From Paraburkholderia guartelaensis (GTDB taxonomy: Bacteria > Pseudomonadota > Gammaproteobacteria > Burkholderiales > Burkholderiaceae): 64,000 bases of DNA. The first letter of the stretch is position 1; each line of letters opens with the position of its first letter. Under the pieces are notes generated by a model. The model was given only the letters and a program-made list of their open reading frames with translations. It ran no database searches and had not been told where the DNA came from. Of the stretch, positions 1 to 8,235 are shown one piece after another. The DNA lies in the NCBI RefSeq assembly GCF_004353905.1, contig NZ_SMOD01000031.1, forward strand, positions 1-64,000, given 5' to 3'. Position numbers and translations under genes: made by a program.

Positions 1-208
1 GCATGGCTCGCAGCAACTTCTCTGGCGCGATGCTCGGCCGCCCGCCCTTTATGTCCGCTTCGTACATCTGGGCGAACTGTCGATCCATCTTCGCCAGCGC
101 TTCATTCGCCATCACGCGGATCGAACGCAACGGATGCGACTTGGGGACGAAGTCGTCCAGCTTGCGCATGGAAAACAGACTCTCGGTGAATGTGTCGGCG
201 CCGCGCAT
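1..208 (-). CDS. IS5-type transposase, N-terminal part, cut by window edge
   Basis: This reading frame starts at ATG 208 and runs off the left edge, so about 69 residues are visible. It begins MRGADTFTESLFSMRKLDDF and continues with the basic, Arg-rich region (RSIRVMANEAL, then GGRPSIAPEKLLRAM) typical of the DUF772 N-terminal domain of IS5/IS1182-group DDE transposases. The catalytic DDE residues lie outside the window. The element end should lie between this start and the monooxygenase stop codon at 296. The far inverted repeat is not present, so the boundary cannot be fixed. Assignment to the transposase superfamily is fairly sure; the exact IS is not. Confidence 0.75.
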   Translation of the reverse strand, partial: MRGADTFTESLFSMRKLDDFVPKSHPLRSIRVMANEALAKMDRQFAQMYEADIKGGRPSIAPEKLLRAM

Positions 209-295
209 GATCTCCAGGGGACAAGTAGTGGTCCATCTATCAACGCCTCACGAGCTCTGCGCGATGACGTGTTTAAGCGGTATTTCAGCGGCCTG

Positions 296-1513
296 TTAAA
301 GCCACGTTCCCCCTTGGCGCTCGTTCGGCTCCTGGGCAAGCGCGTCGAAATCGTGGATCCAGTCCAGATGATTGAGCACGCCCTCGCGCGAGCCGAGCCG
401 GGCGTTGCGTTCCTGCGCAGCGGGGCCATCGGGAAGATGCAGCACGTCCGCCGTGGTGATCGAAGCGTACTGCACTTTGCGCGTACGGCCCCGGCGCAGG
501 CGCTCGTAGGCTTCCTGCGCTTCACGCCAGTTGCCCGGGGCCGCCTTTGCCAGCTGGTCGGCCAGGACCACGGCATCCTCGATCGACTGGTTAGCGCCCT
601 GGCCGTGGTGCGGCACCAGCGCATGCGCGGCGTCGCCGATCAACGTGATGCGGCCCTTGCTCCAGCGGCCGAGCGGCGGACGATGGAACAGCCCCCAGCG
701 CTGGCTGATCGGCACGGCGGTAATCATCTGCACGACGGCGGGGTGCCAGTCCCTGAAAAGGCGCAGTTGCTCGCCCTCTTGGGCAGGCATGACCCACTCG
801 CGCGACGGCCACGGCGACGGATGGCGCTCCACCAGCAGGAAGTTCTGGTCGCCCTTGTCGCCAATCGGATAGTGCAGCAGGTGGCCGCCCGGCCCGACCC
901 AGAACTGAATGGTCTCGGGATCGGGCAGCAAGTCCATGCGTTCCGCGGGCACCACGCCGCGAAAGCCCGAGCAGCCCGAATACAGCGCGTCGTCGTAGCC
1001 CAGCATCCAGCGTCGCGTGATCGAGCGCGCGCCGTCGGCGCCGATCACGAGATCGGCGTCTACACGTTCACCGTTCGCGAACGTCAGGCTCACGCGATCG
1101 GGATGCTGCGCGAGATCGACGAGCCGATGGCTGAGCTTGATCCGCTCGAGCCCGACCGCGCCCGACAGCACCGCTTGCAGATCGGCGCGATGCACGCCCC
1201 AGTACGAGCCGCCGAATTGCCCGCGGTAGTCCGGTGTGCCGCGATGGTGGCCGATCACCGCGCCGCTGCGTCCGTCGCGATAGACGAGCCCCGGCACTTC
1301 CGCGCACACTTTTTCGAAGGCCGGGCGCAGGCCCATGCGCTCGTAGAAGCGCGTGGCGTTGGCCGAGAGCGCGACAGCCGCACCCACTTCGCGTAGCTCG
1401 TCGGTCTGCTCGAAGAGTTGCGCGTCGATGCCGTGCTCGCGCAGCGCGAGCGCAAGTGTGAGGCCGCCGATGCCAGCGCCGACGATCGCAATCTTCAGAT
1501 CACGTGGTTTCAT
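296..1513 (-). CDS. FAD-dependent aromatic hydroxylase (salicylate / 3-hydroxybenzoate 6-hydroxylase type)
   Basis: This 405-residue protein looks like a single-component flavoprotein monooxygenase that hydroxylates a monocyclic phenolic acid using NAD(P)H and O2. The N-terminal GxGxxG FAD motif reads IVGAGIGGLTLALAL (residues about 10-24). The GD motif of the second FAD contact is GDAAHALVPHHGQGANQSIE near residue 300. The middle contains DLVIGADGARS, the DG motif of this class. The size matches the family (about 400). It is divergent from a NahR-like LysR gene, which favours salicylate- or benzoate-type substrates. No ring-cleavage gene is visible, and the neighbourhood is interrupted on the left by an insertion sequence. 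The exact substrate is not determinable from sequence alone. Confidence 0.85.
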   Translation of the reverse strand: MKPRDLKIAIVGAGIGGLTLALALREHGIDAQLFEQTDELREVGAAVALSANATRFYERMGLRPAFEKVCAEVPGLVYRDGRSGAVIGHHRGTPDYRGQFGGSYWGVHRADLQAVLSGAVGLERIKLSHRLVDLAQHPDRVSLTFANGERVDADLVIGADGARSITRRWMLGYDDALYSGCSGFRGVVPAERMDLLPDPETIQFWVGPGGHLLHYPIGDKGDQNFLLVERHPSPWPSREWVMPAQEGEQLRLFRDWHPAVVQMITAVPISQRWGLFHRPPLGRWSKGRITLIGDAAHALVPHHGQGANQSIEDAVVLADQLAKAAPGNWREAQEAYERLRRGRTRKVQYASITTADVLHLPDGPAAQERNARLGSREGVLNHLDWIHDFDALAQEPNERQGGTWL

Positions 1514-1602
1514 GACTGTGTCTCCGATATTCAGATTGATGGGTGCGGCTGGCGCGGGGTCGTCACGCGCACACCGTGTCCGTATTCTCGGTAGCCACAT
1601 CT

Positions 1603-1624
1603 CATTCCACAATAAAATGGAATG
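1603..1624. promoter_or_regulatory. Dyad CATTCCA-N8-TGGAATG in the divergent intergenic region, candidate LysR operator
   Basis: A perfect 7-bp inverted repeat with an 8-bp AT-rich centre lies 28 bp before the LysR start codon and 90 bp before the monooxygenase start. Divergent LysR/target pairs normally share such a site for autoregulation and inducer-dependent activation. The symmetry is seen directly; the link to this regulator is inference. Confidence 0.55.
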
Positions 1625-1651
1625 AATCTGCTTCATCACTGGATTGAATGA

Positions 1652-2596
1652 ATGGAACTGGGCGATATCGATCTGAACCTGCTGCTGCTTTTTCATCGGC
1701 TCATGCAGGAGCGGCGCGTGGCAAGCGTGGCCGAGCAGATGAACATGAGCCAGCCCGGCGTGAGCAACGCGCTCGCGAAGCTGCGCCGCCTGCTGGGCGA
1801 TCCGCTCTTCGTGCGCGGGCCGGGCGGCGTGGTGCCCACGCCGTTCGCGCTGCGTCTCGCGGAACCGGTCGCGCAGGCGCTCGCCACGCTGCACGGCGCG
1901 CTCAATCCCGTGACCGGCTTCGATCCGCTGCGCGCCACGCGCACCATGACGATCGGCATGACCGACATTGGCGAGGTCGTGTTTCTGCCTGCGCTGCTCG
2001 AGCGCCTCGCGCGCGAAGCGCCGGGCGTCGCGCTCAATACCGTGCGCAATACGGGCGTCAATCTCAGCGACGAGATGGCAGACGGCCGGGTCGATCTCGC
2101 CATCGGATTGCTGCCGCAACTCAAAGGCGGCTTCTACCAGCGGCGCCTCTTCGATCAGCGCTACGTCTGCCTCTTCAGGCGGGGGCATCCGCTGGAGAAC
2201 GCGCCGCTCACGCTCGCGTCCTGGCGTGAGGCCGAGCATCTGGTGGTGGTGTCGGCGGGCACGGGGCACGGCCAGGTCGACGAATGGCTGAAACGGCGCG
2301 GCGTGAAGCGTCAGGTGCGGCTCTCGGTGCCGCACTTCATGAGCGTGGGTTACATCCTCGAACGCACCGACCTGATCGCCACGGTGCCGGAGCGGCTCGC
2401 GCTGCAACTGGCGAAGCCGTTTTCGCTGAGCCTGAGCGCGCTGCCCATGAAGCTGCCTGCCGCGCCCATTCATTTGCTCTGGCACGCGCGCGTGCAGCAC
2501 GACGAAGGCAATCGCTGGCTGCGCGAACTCGTGATCGAACTCTTCGCCGATGGGGGCGGGCAAGCGCGCAAGGGCGGCGCAGGTGTCCGCTCCTGA
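1652..2596 (+). CDS. LysR-family regulator, NahR/DntR-like
   Basis: This 314-residue protein starts MELGDIDLNLLLLFHRLM. Its winged helix-turn-helix (residues about 6-65) contains MNMSQPGVSNALAKLRRLLGDPLFVR, followed by a LysR substrate domain. The stretches MTIGMTDIGEVVFLPALLERL and SAGTGHGQVDEWLKRRG, the motif VPHFMSVGYILERTDL and the ending LWHARVQHDEGNRWLRELV closely parallel NahR and DntR, the salicylate-responsive activators. It probably senses an aromatic acid and controls the divergent hydroxylase gene. The sub-family assignment comes from remembered motif similarity, not an alignment. Confidence 0.85.
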   Translation: MELGDIDLNLLLLFHRLMQERRVASVAEQMNMSQPGVSNALAKLRRLLGDPLFVRGPGGVVPTPFALRLAEPVAQALATLHGALNPVTGFDPLRATRTMTIGMTDIGEVVFLPALLERLAREAPGVALNTVRNTGVNLSDEMADGRVDLAIGLLPQLKGGFYQRRLFDQRYVCLFRRGHPLENAPLTLASWREAEHLVVVSAGTGHGQVDEWLKRRGVKRQVRLSVPHFMSVGYILERTDLIATVPERLALQLAKPFSLSLSALPMKLPAAPIHLLWHARVQHDEGNRWLRELVIELFADGGGQARKGGAGVRS

Positions 2597-2691
2597 GCGG
2601 CGAGGGAATCAGCCAGCGCCACGAGTTACATCATAATGTGATATAAAGTGCGGAGGACGTTACTGACCGATCTAGAGCGGCAAGAGGAACC

Positions 2692-4512
2692 ATGAGTAAT
2701 CACAACGGCGACAGAGGCGATTTCGCAACCGATGTCCGGCTTCTGCGCATCAGCGCCATTGCGGCCGCTGGCGGCGCGTTGAGCACCGTCGCGGCGGACT
2801 TTCTCCTGCACCTCATCCGCTTTTTCACGAACCTGTTTTTCTTCCAGACGTTCTCCACGGCGAATCATTCGCCGGCGGAGAATACGCTCGGCTTGTTCGT
2901 GGTCGCGATGCCCGTGATCGGCGGCCTGATCGTGGGGCTGATCGCGCGCTATGGCTCCGAGCAGATTCGCGGCCACGGCATTCCCGAAGCCATCGAAGCC
3001 ATTTTGTTCGGCAAGAGCAAGATGTCGCCGAAGGTGGCGGTGCTCAAGCCGCTGGCCTCCGCCATTGCGATCGGCAGCGGCGGCCCGTTCGGGGCAGAAG
3101 GCCCGATCATCATGACGGGCGGCGCGATTGGGTCGCTCATCGCGCAGTTCTTCCACCTTTCGGGGGCGGAGCGCAAGGCGCTGCTCGTGGCGGGTGCGGT
3201 GGCGGGCATGACCGCGGTGTTCGGCACGCCGGTCGCCGCCGTGCTGCTCGCCATCGAACTGCTGCTGTTCGAATTGCGGCCTCGCAGCCTGCTGCCAGTC
3301 GCCATTGCCTGTGCCGTCGCCGGATTCACGCGTCCGCTGCTGCTCGGCAGCGGCCCGCTCTTCCCGCTGCAAACCATGCCGCTCGGCACGGTCGGCATCG
3401 TGTCGTCGTGCATTGCCGGGCTCGTCGCGGGCGCGTTGTCGTGGGGCCTTTCCACGTGGCTCTACAAGGTCGAGGACCTGTTCGGCAAGCTGCCGATTCA
3501 CTGGATGTGGTGGCCGGCGCTGGGCGCCATCGCGGTGGGCATCGGCGGGTACTTTCAGCCGCGCGCGCTCGGCGTGGGCTACGACGTGATCGGCGATCTG
3601 CTGCACAACCACCTCGCCATGCAGGCGGTGATCGGCATCGTGGTCGTGAAGGCCATCATCTGGGTCATCGCGCTCGCTTCGGGCACCTCGGGCGGTGTGC
3701 TGGCACCGTTGCTGATGATGGGTGCGGGCGTGGGCGCGCTGGCCGGCCCGTACATGCCGGGCCACGAGCCCGCGGTATGGCCGCTCATCTTCATGGCGGC
3801 GGCGCTCGGCGGCATGATGCGCGCGCCGGTCATGGCCGCCGTGTTCGCGTTCGAACTCACGGGCGACGCCAACGCCTTGCTGCCACTGCTTGCTTCGGCG
3901 GCTGTTGCATACGGCTTCACGGTGCTGCTCATGCGACGCTCGATTCTCACCGAAAAGATCGCGCGCCGCGGCTATCACATCTACCGCGAATACAGCATCG
4001 ACCCGCTCGAGCGGCACTACGTGGAAGAGGTGATGACCAAGGGCGTGCAATCGATCGACGCCCGCACGACAGTCGCCGACGTGCTGCGCACCTACTTCGG
4101 CGCGCAGCAGAAGTTCCGCGCGTTCCCCGTGGTCGACAACGGCGTGCTCGTGGGCATGGCCGATCGCGCGCTGCTCGACCGTGCGGTGTCCAGTTCCGCG
4201 GATGCGCCCATCGGCGCGCTCTTTTCCGACGCGTTGCCCGAAATCGCGCTGCCCGGCGAGACCTGCCGGAACGTGGCCGCGCGCCTGGCCATCACGGGCC
4301 TCGACCGCGTTCCCGTCGTCGACGACGACAAGACCCGCCGCCTGCTCGGCATCGTGTCGCGGCACGATCTCGTCAAGCCTTCGCTGTCGGTGTTCACGGA
4401 AGAGCGCGAGCGCGAACAGTTCCGCCGCGTATGGGTGCCGCGCAGCGAGCGCTTCGCACCTACCGGCAAGCGCCCGGGCATGACGGACGAGCGCGCCGAA
4501 GCCAAACACTGA
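2692..4512 (+). CDS. ClC-family voltage-gated chloride channel/antiporter with C-terminal CBS pair
   Basis: This 606-residue integral membrane protein has about 10-12 hydrophobic segments in residues 20-430. The ClC anion-pathway motifs are recognisable. GHGIP stands for GSGIP. GSGGPFGAEGP stands for GREGP and keeps the gating glutamate. GTSGGVLAP is the third conserved loop. Residues about 440-580 form two CBS domains (VMTKGVQSIDARTTVADVL, then LPEIALPGETCRNVAARLA), which usually bind adenine nucleotides. A ribosome site GAGGAA precedes the start. It lies 50 bp before the next gene, so the two may be co-transcribed. It could be a Cl-/H+ antiporter or a passive channel; the sequence does not decide. 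Confidence 0.9.
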   Translation: MSNHNGDRGDFATDVRLLRISAIAAAGGALSTVAADFLLHLIRFFTNLFFFQTFSTANHSPAENTLGLFVVAMPVIGGLIVGLIARYGSEQIRGHGIPEAIEAILFGKSKMSPKVAVLKPLASAIAIGSGGPFGAEGPIIMTGGAIGSLIAQFFHLSGAERKALLVAGAVAGMTAVFGTPVAAVLLAIELLLFELRPRSLLPVAIACAVAGFTRPLLLGSGPLFPLQTMPLGTVGIVSSCIAGLVAGALSWGLSTWLYKVEDLFGKLPIHWMWWPALGAIAVGIGGYFQPRALGVGYDVIGDLLHNHLAMQAVIGIVVVKAIIWVIALASGTSGGVLAPLLMMGAGVGALAGPYMPGHEPAVWPLIFMAAALGGMMRAPVMAAVFAFELTGDANALLPLLASAAVAYGFTVLLMRRSILTEKIARRGYHIYREYSIDPLERHYVEEVMTKGVQSIDARTTVADVLRTYFGAQQKFRAFPVVDNGVLVGMADRALLDRAVSSSADAPIGALFSDALPEIALPGETCRNVAARLAITGLDRVPVVDDDKTRRLLGIVSRHDLVKPSLSVFTEEREREQFRRVWVPRSERFAPTGKRPGMTDERAEAKH

Positions 4513-4562
4513 GCCCCGGCTGTACAACGCACACAACACAACGCGCCAAAACGGAGAAATAG

Positions 4563-5495
4563 ATGCCTGATGAGGGAAAAGCAAAACACGGGTTTGGCTC
4601 CTTCCTTAGATCATTTGCGGCGCGCGTGCTGACCGAGCGCGACACGCACCTGGGCGATGTGCCCAACGAGTACTTCGCCATGTGGCTGGACCCCAGAATG
4701 GTCTACTCGTGCGCGTGGTTCGAAAGCGGCGAAGAAGACCTCGCCACGGCGCAGCTCAAGAAAATCGACCACGTGCTGACGAAAATCGGCCTGCAGCCCG
4801 GCCACCGCCTGCTCGATGTCGACTGCGGGTGGGGCGCACTGGTCATTCGGGCCGCTGAGCAATACGGCGCGCGCTGCGTAGGCATCACGCAGTCGAAGAA
4901 TCAGTTTGAATGGGCGCGCGAGTCCGTGAAGGCCGCGGGTCTTGCCGATCTCATCGACATTCGCCTGCAGGCGTACGCCGATGTGAAAGGCCGCTTCGAC
5001 CGCATTGCGAGCCTCGGCATGTTCGAATGCGAAGGCCGCAGCGATCTTCAGGACTACGTTTCAGTGTTGCAGCAACACCTCGAACCGGACGGCGTGCTCG
5101 TGAGCCACGGCATCATGTCGACGGCGCCCGGCGGCATCGACTCGCGCTTTGGCCTCGACAGCGGCGCATACCTCGCGCGCTATCTTTTTCCCGACGACGA
5201 ACTGCCCGACCTGGGCTATGCGCTCACCGCCATGCGCGAAAGCGGCATCGAAGTGTCGAACATCCAGAACCTGCGCCGGCATTGCGTGCGCACGCTGCGC
5301 CTGTGGGAGGAGAATTTCCGCGCGAGGGAAATGGCGCTGCGCCAACTCGTGAACGACCGGAAATATCAAACGTGGCGTCAGTATCTGCGCGACTGGGCCA
5401 CGGCGTTCGAGCGCGACGACGTTTCGATCTACGAGATCGTCGGGCGCAAGGTGGGCACGCGGGCCAGCGCGTTGCCCTGGCCCGGCGTGAGTTAG
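4563..5495 (+). CDS. Cyclopropane-fatty-acid-synthase-like SAM methyltransferase with altered active site
   Basis: This 310-residue protein belongs to the CFA synthase / mycolic acid methyltransferase family, which methylenates or methylates unsaturated lipid acyl chains. It lacks most of the N-terminal domain of E. coli Cfa (382 aa). The family YxCAYF motif is YSCAWF. The SAM motif is LLDVDCGWGAL, where the family usually has LDxGCGWG. The EHVG motif is MFECEG. The active-site histidine is kept in VSHGIMS. The position equivalent to E. coli Tyr317 (the YxxTL motif) is Cys in HCVRTL. The protein is therefore probably a paralogue with changed chemistry or substrate. The ribosome site GGAGA fits the chosen start. 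Confidence 0.8.
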   Translation: MPDEGKAKHGFGSFLRSFAARVLTERDTHLGDVPNEYFAMWLDPRMVYSCAWFESGEEDLATAQLKKIDHVLTKIGLQPGHRLLDVDCGWGALVIRAAEQYGARCVGITQSKNQFEWARESVKAAGLADLIDIRLQAYADVKGRFDRIASLGMFECEGRSDLQDYVSVLQQHLEPDGVLVSHGIMSTAPGGIDSRFGLDSGAYLARYLFPDDELPDLGYALTAMRESGIEVSNIQNLRRHCVRTLRLWEENFRAREMALRQLVNDRKYQTWRQYLRDWATAFERDDVSIYEIVGRKVGTRASALPWPGVS

Positions 5496-5516
5496 CCCAC
5501 TCCCTAAGCGATCCCG

Positions 5517-6356
5517 CTAGCGGAATTTGCCCGCGCGCTGCGTGGCCGCGGGCAACTGCCGTGTTTCGCGCACCGAGCGCGGATGCCACAGGCGCGCGCC
5601 GCCCTCGATGCCCCGGTCGTTCGACACGGTCGCCACATTCGGCGGCAGATCGAACGTGAGGCGAGTCGCGTTGCCGCCGCCTATCCACAGCTTGTCGTAG
5701 TGCACGAGCGAGTCGAGTATCTCGATGATCTTTTCGACGCGCACGTTCCAGCGCTTGTTGCCGGCCTTGCTGCGCGCGGCGTCGCCGATGTACTCATCGT
5801 AAGCGCGCTTCTTGCTAACCGGATGATGCGCGAGTTCGAGGTGAGGCATCAGTTCGCCGTCACGGAACATGGCCGTGCCCACGCCCGTGCCGAGCGTCAT
5901 CACGAATTCGAGGCCTTGCCCTTCGATCGCGGCGAGGCCCTGCATTTCCGCATCGTTGATCATGCGCACCGACGCGATGCCAAGGCGATCGCCGAGCATC
6001 TGCGCGAGCGGCACGTCGTTCCAGTCTTCAAGGCCGAGATGCGGCGCCGTGATCACATGATTGTTGCGCACGAATCCAGGAAAGCCGATCGAAACATGCG
6101 TAGCCGGATACTGCTTGAGCAGCGGGCCGACGAGCGTCGCGAGCGTTTCGACCAGCAAGGCGGGCGGGCACGGATGCGGCGTCGCCACGCGCACGCGCTC
6201 CGTGCGCATCGCGCCGTTCGCGTCGATGATCGCGGCCTTCAGGCCGGTTCCGCCTACGTCGATGGCGAGAATATTTTCGATGTCCTGCGAGGCGTGCGTT
6301 GCACTGACCGCGCTTTTCACAGCGCTTTTCTTGACCGCTTTTTCGATTTTGCTCAT
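5517..6356 (-). CDS. ppgK: Polyphosphate glucokinase (ROK family)
   Basis: This 279-residue protein phosphorylates glucose using polyphosphate (and often ATP) to give glucose 6-phosphate. After a Lys/Ala-rich lead of about 28 residues, the phosphate-binding motif ILAIDVGGTGLKAAIID appears. Further family landmarks are VSIGFPGFV, MINDAEMQGLAAI and VMTLGTGVGTAMFRDGEL. The ppgK-typical LELAHHPVSKKRAYDEYIG replaces the zinc-binding cysteine cluster of other ROK kinases. It sits 22 bp after zwf on the same strand, so its product feeds directly into the dehydrogenase encoded upstream. Confidence 0.9.
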   Translation of the reverse strand: MSKIEKAVKKSAVKSAVSATHASQDIENILAIDVGGTGLKAAIIDANGAMRTERVRVATPHPCPPALLVETLATLVGPLLKQYPATHVSIGFPGFVRNNHVITAPHLGLEDWNDVPLAQMLGDRLGIASVRMINDAEMQGLAAIEGQGLEFVMTLGTGVGTAMFRDGELMPHLELAHHPVSKKRAYDEYIGDAARSKAGNKRWNVRVEKIIEILDSLVHYDKLWIGGGNATRLTFDLPPNVATVSNDRGIEGGARLWHPRSVRETRQLPAATQRAGKFR

Positions 6357-6378
6357 GCGTTCTCCTTAGCTGTCTGGC

Positions 6379-8013
6379 TCACTTCTTCTTCGCTTGCGTT
6401 TGCGCGAGTGTGCGCCACGCGCGGCCGTCGCGCGCGAGCAGTGCATCGGCCTGCGCCGGGCCTTCGCTGCCCGCGGCGTATTCGTACACGGGAAGCGCGG
6501 CGTCGAGTTCCGGGTGCAATACGCCATCCACCGTCGACCATGCCGCTTCTATGCCGTCGGCGCGTTGAAAGAGCGTCTGGTCGCCGAGCATGCAGTCGTA
6601 GAGCAGGGTTTCGTAGCCGACGTTGGCGCGCTCCGCGAAGAAGTCGTCGTAGTCGAACGACGAATGCACCGGGCCGATTTGCACGACCGGCCCCGGCGTC
6701 TTCACGTTGAAGTCGAAGCTCGTGCCATGCGACGGATCGATGCGCAGCGTCAGCACGTTGGGCGTGAGCGTATCGACTGGTGTGTCGCGAAAGAGGAGAA
6801 ACGGCACGCTCTTCAACTGCACCGAAATCTCCGTGCGACGCGCGGCGAGGCGCTTGCCGGTACGCAGATAGAACGGCACGCCCGCCCAGCGCCAGTTGTC
6901 GATCTGCACGCGCGCGGCGGCATAGGTTTCGGTGCGGCTGTCTTGCGCCACGTCCGGTTCTTCGCGGTAGCCCACGCCCGCCGGGCCTTTCGCGTATTGA
7001 CCGAACACCACGTCGTCGGGCGTGAGCGGCTTGAGCGCTTCGAAGATTTCGGCTTTCTTGTTGCGTACCGCTTCGGCGTCGAACGAGTTGGGCGGCTCCA
7101 TGGCGACCATGCCGAGCAATTGAAACAGGTGATTGGGCACCATGTCGCGAAACGCGCCGGTCTGCTCGTAGAACTTGCCGCGGCCTTCCACACCGATCAC
7201 TTCCGAAGCCGTGATCTGCACGCTGTCGATGTACTCGCGCCGCCAGACGGGTTCGAACATGGCGTTGGCGAAGCGCATCGCGAGAATGCTCTGCACCGTG
7301 TCCTTGCCGAGGAAATGGTCGATGCGATAGACCTGCGATTCGCTCGCGAAGCGCAGCACGTGCTCGTTCAAGTCGCGTGCCGAAGCGAGATCGGCGCCGA
7401 AGGGCTTTTCGATCACGACGCGGCGGAACACACCGTTGCTGTCGTTACCCTCGTCGAGCAGTCCGGCCTTGCCGAGGTGCTCGATGATCGGCTTGAAGAA
7501 GCGCGCGCCCACGGCGAGGTAGAACACGACGTTGCCGCGCGACTTGCCGTTCAACTGCTGCGCGAGCCGCTCGAACGCGCTGTCGTCCTCGAATTCGCCC
7601 GCCATGTAGGTGAGGCGCTGCGCGACCCAGTCCCACGCCTTGTCGTCGAGCTTGCCGGCGTGGAACGTGCTCGCCTTGTCGGCGGCGAATTTTTCCAGCG
7701 AGGCGTGCAGATCGTCGACCCACGCCTTCGTTTCGCGCTCGCCATGATTCACGCCGATGATCTTCATGCCGTCGTCGAGCAGGCGGTCGACGGCGAGGTT
7801 GTAGAGCGCCGGCATCAAAAGGCGTTTGGTCAGATCGCCGCCCGCGCCGAAGATCACGAGCGTGCAGGGCGGCGCGGGATGCTTGCCGGCAGGCGAGGCG
7901 GGCGCCACCGGCGCGCCGTGCGGATGCGCAGGCACTTTCGCGCTGGGGGCCGCGCGAGAAGCGTCGCTGGAAGAGTCAGGCTGGGTCGCGGGGATGTTCG
8001 GTTTCGTCGACAT
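6379..8013 (-). CDS. zwf: Glucose-6-phosphate 1-dehydrogenase
   Basis: This enzyme oxidises glucose 6-phosphate to 6-phosphogluconolactone with NAD(P)+, the entry to the Entner-Doudoroff and pentose phosphate pathways. The nucleotide-binding motif FGAGGDLTKRLLMPALYNL is at about residue 55. VVIEKPFGADLASARDLN and the substrate signature RIDHFLGKDTVQ follow. At 544 aa it is longer than the usual 480-490. The excess is a low-complexity Pro/Ala/Ser-rich N-terminal tail of about 50 residues that looks disordered; the true start could be internal. It forms an operon with ppgK downstream. Confidence 0.93.
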   Translation of the reverse strand: MSTKPNIPATQPDSSSDASRAAPSAKVPAHPHGAPVAPASPAGKHPAPPCTLVIFGAGGDLTKRLLMPALYNLAVDRLLDDGMKIIGVNHGERETKAWVDDLHASLEKFAADKASTFHAGKLDDKAWDWVAQRLTYMAGEFEDDSAFERLAQQLNGKSRGNVVFYLAVGARFFKPIIEHLGKAGLLDEGNDSNGVFRRVVIEKPFGADLASARDLNEHVLRFASESQVYRIDHFLGKDTVQSILAMRFANAMFEPVWRREYIDSVQITASEVIGVEGRGKFYEQTGAFRDMVPNHLFQLLGMVAMEPPNSFDAEAVRNKKAEIFEALKPLTPDDVVFGQYAKGPAGVGYREEPDVAQDSRTETYAAARVQIDNWRWAGVPFYLRTGKRLAARRTEISVQLKSVPFLLFRDTPVDTLTPNVLTLRIDPSHGTSFDFNVKTPGPVVQIGPVHSSFDYDDFFAERANVGYETLLYDCMLGDQTLFQRADGIEAAWSTVDGVLHPELDAALPVYEYAAGSEGPAQADALLARDGRAWRTLAQTQAKKK

Positions 8014-8235
8014 GATTTCGCTTCAGTGGGCCGAAATGAATACAGCGAGCAAATCCGGTTCCTTGACTGACCGAGTTTGCGCGCATTCAGTTCAATCCGC
8101 TATTGAAGGCGTTTTGTAATATCGTGAGCGCGTACATTGGGCCGCGCTGCAACTCGCTGATTGCGCAATTCGCAGTACCCTTACCGGCGACGGCACTTCG
8201 ACCAGGCTGATTGAACCGACCCGAGGATGGTGGCT

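Noticed and set aside
1514..2563. N-terminal extension of the monooxygenase frame through the LysR gene
   Set aside because: The sense LysR gene is clear, the FAD motif begins right after the ATG at 1513, and the extra residues are Arg/His-rich and unlike any flavoprotein.
8114..8135. TGTA...TACA near zwf as a HexR operator
   Set aside because: The arms are 14 bp apart and do not fit the 15-bp HexR palindrome.
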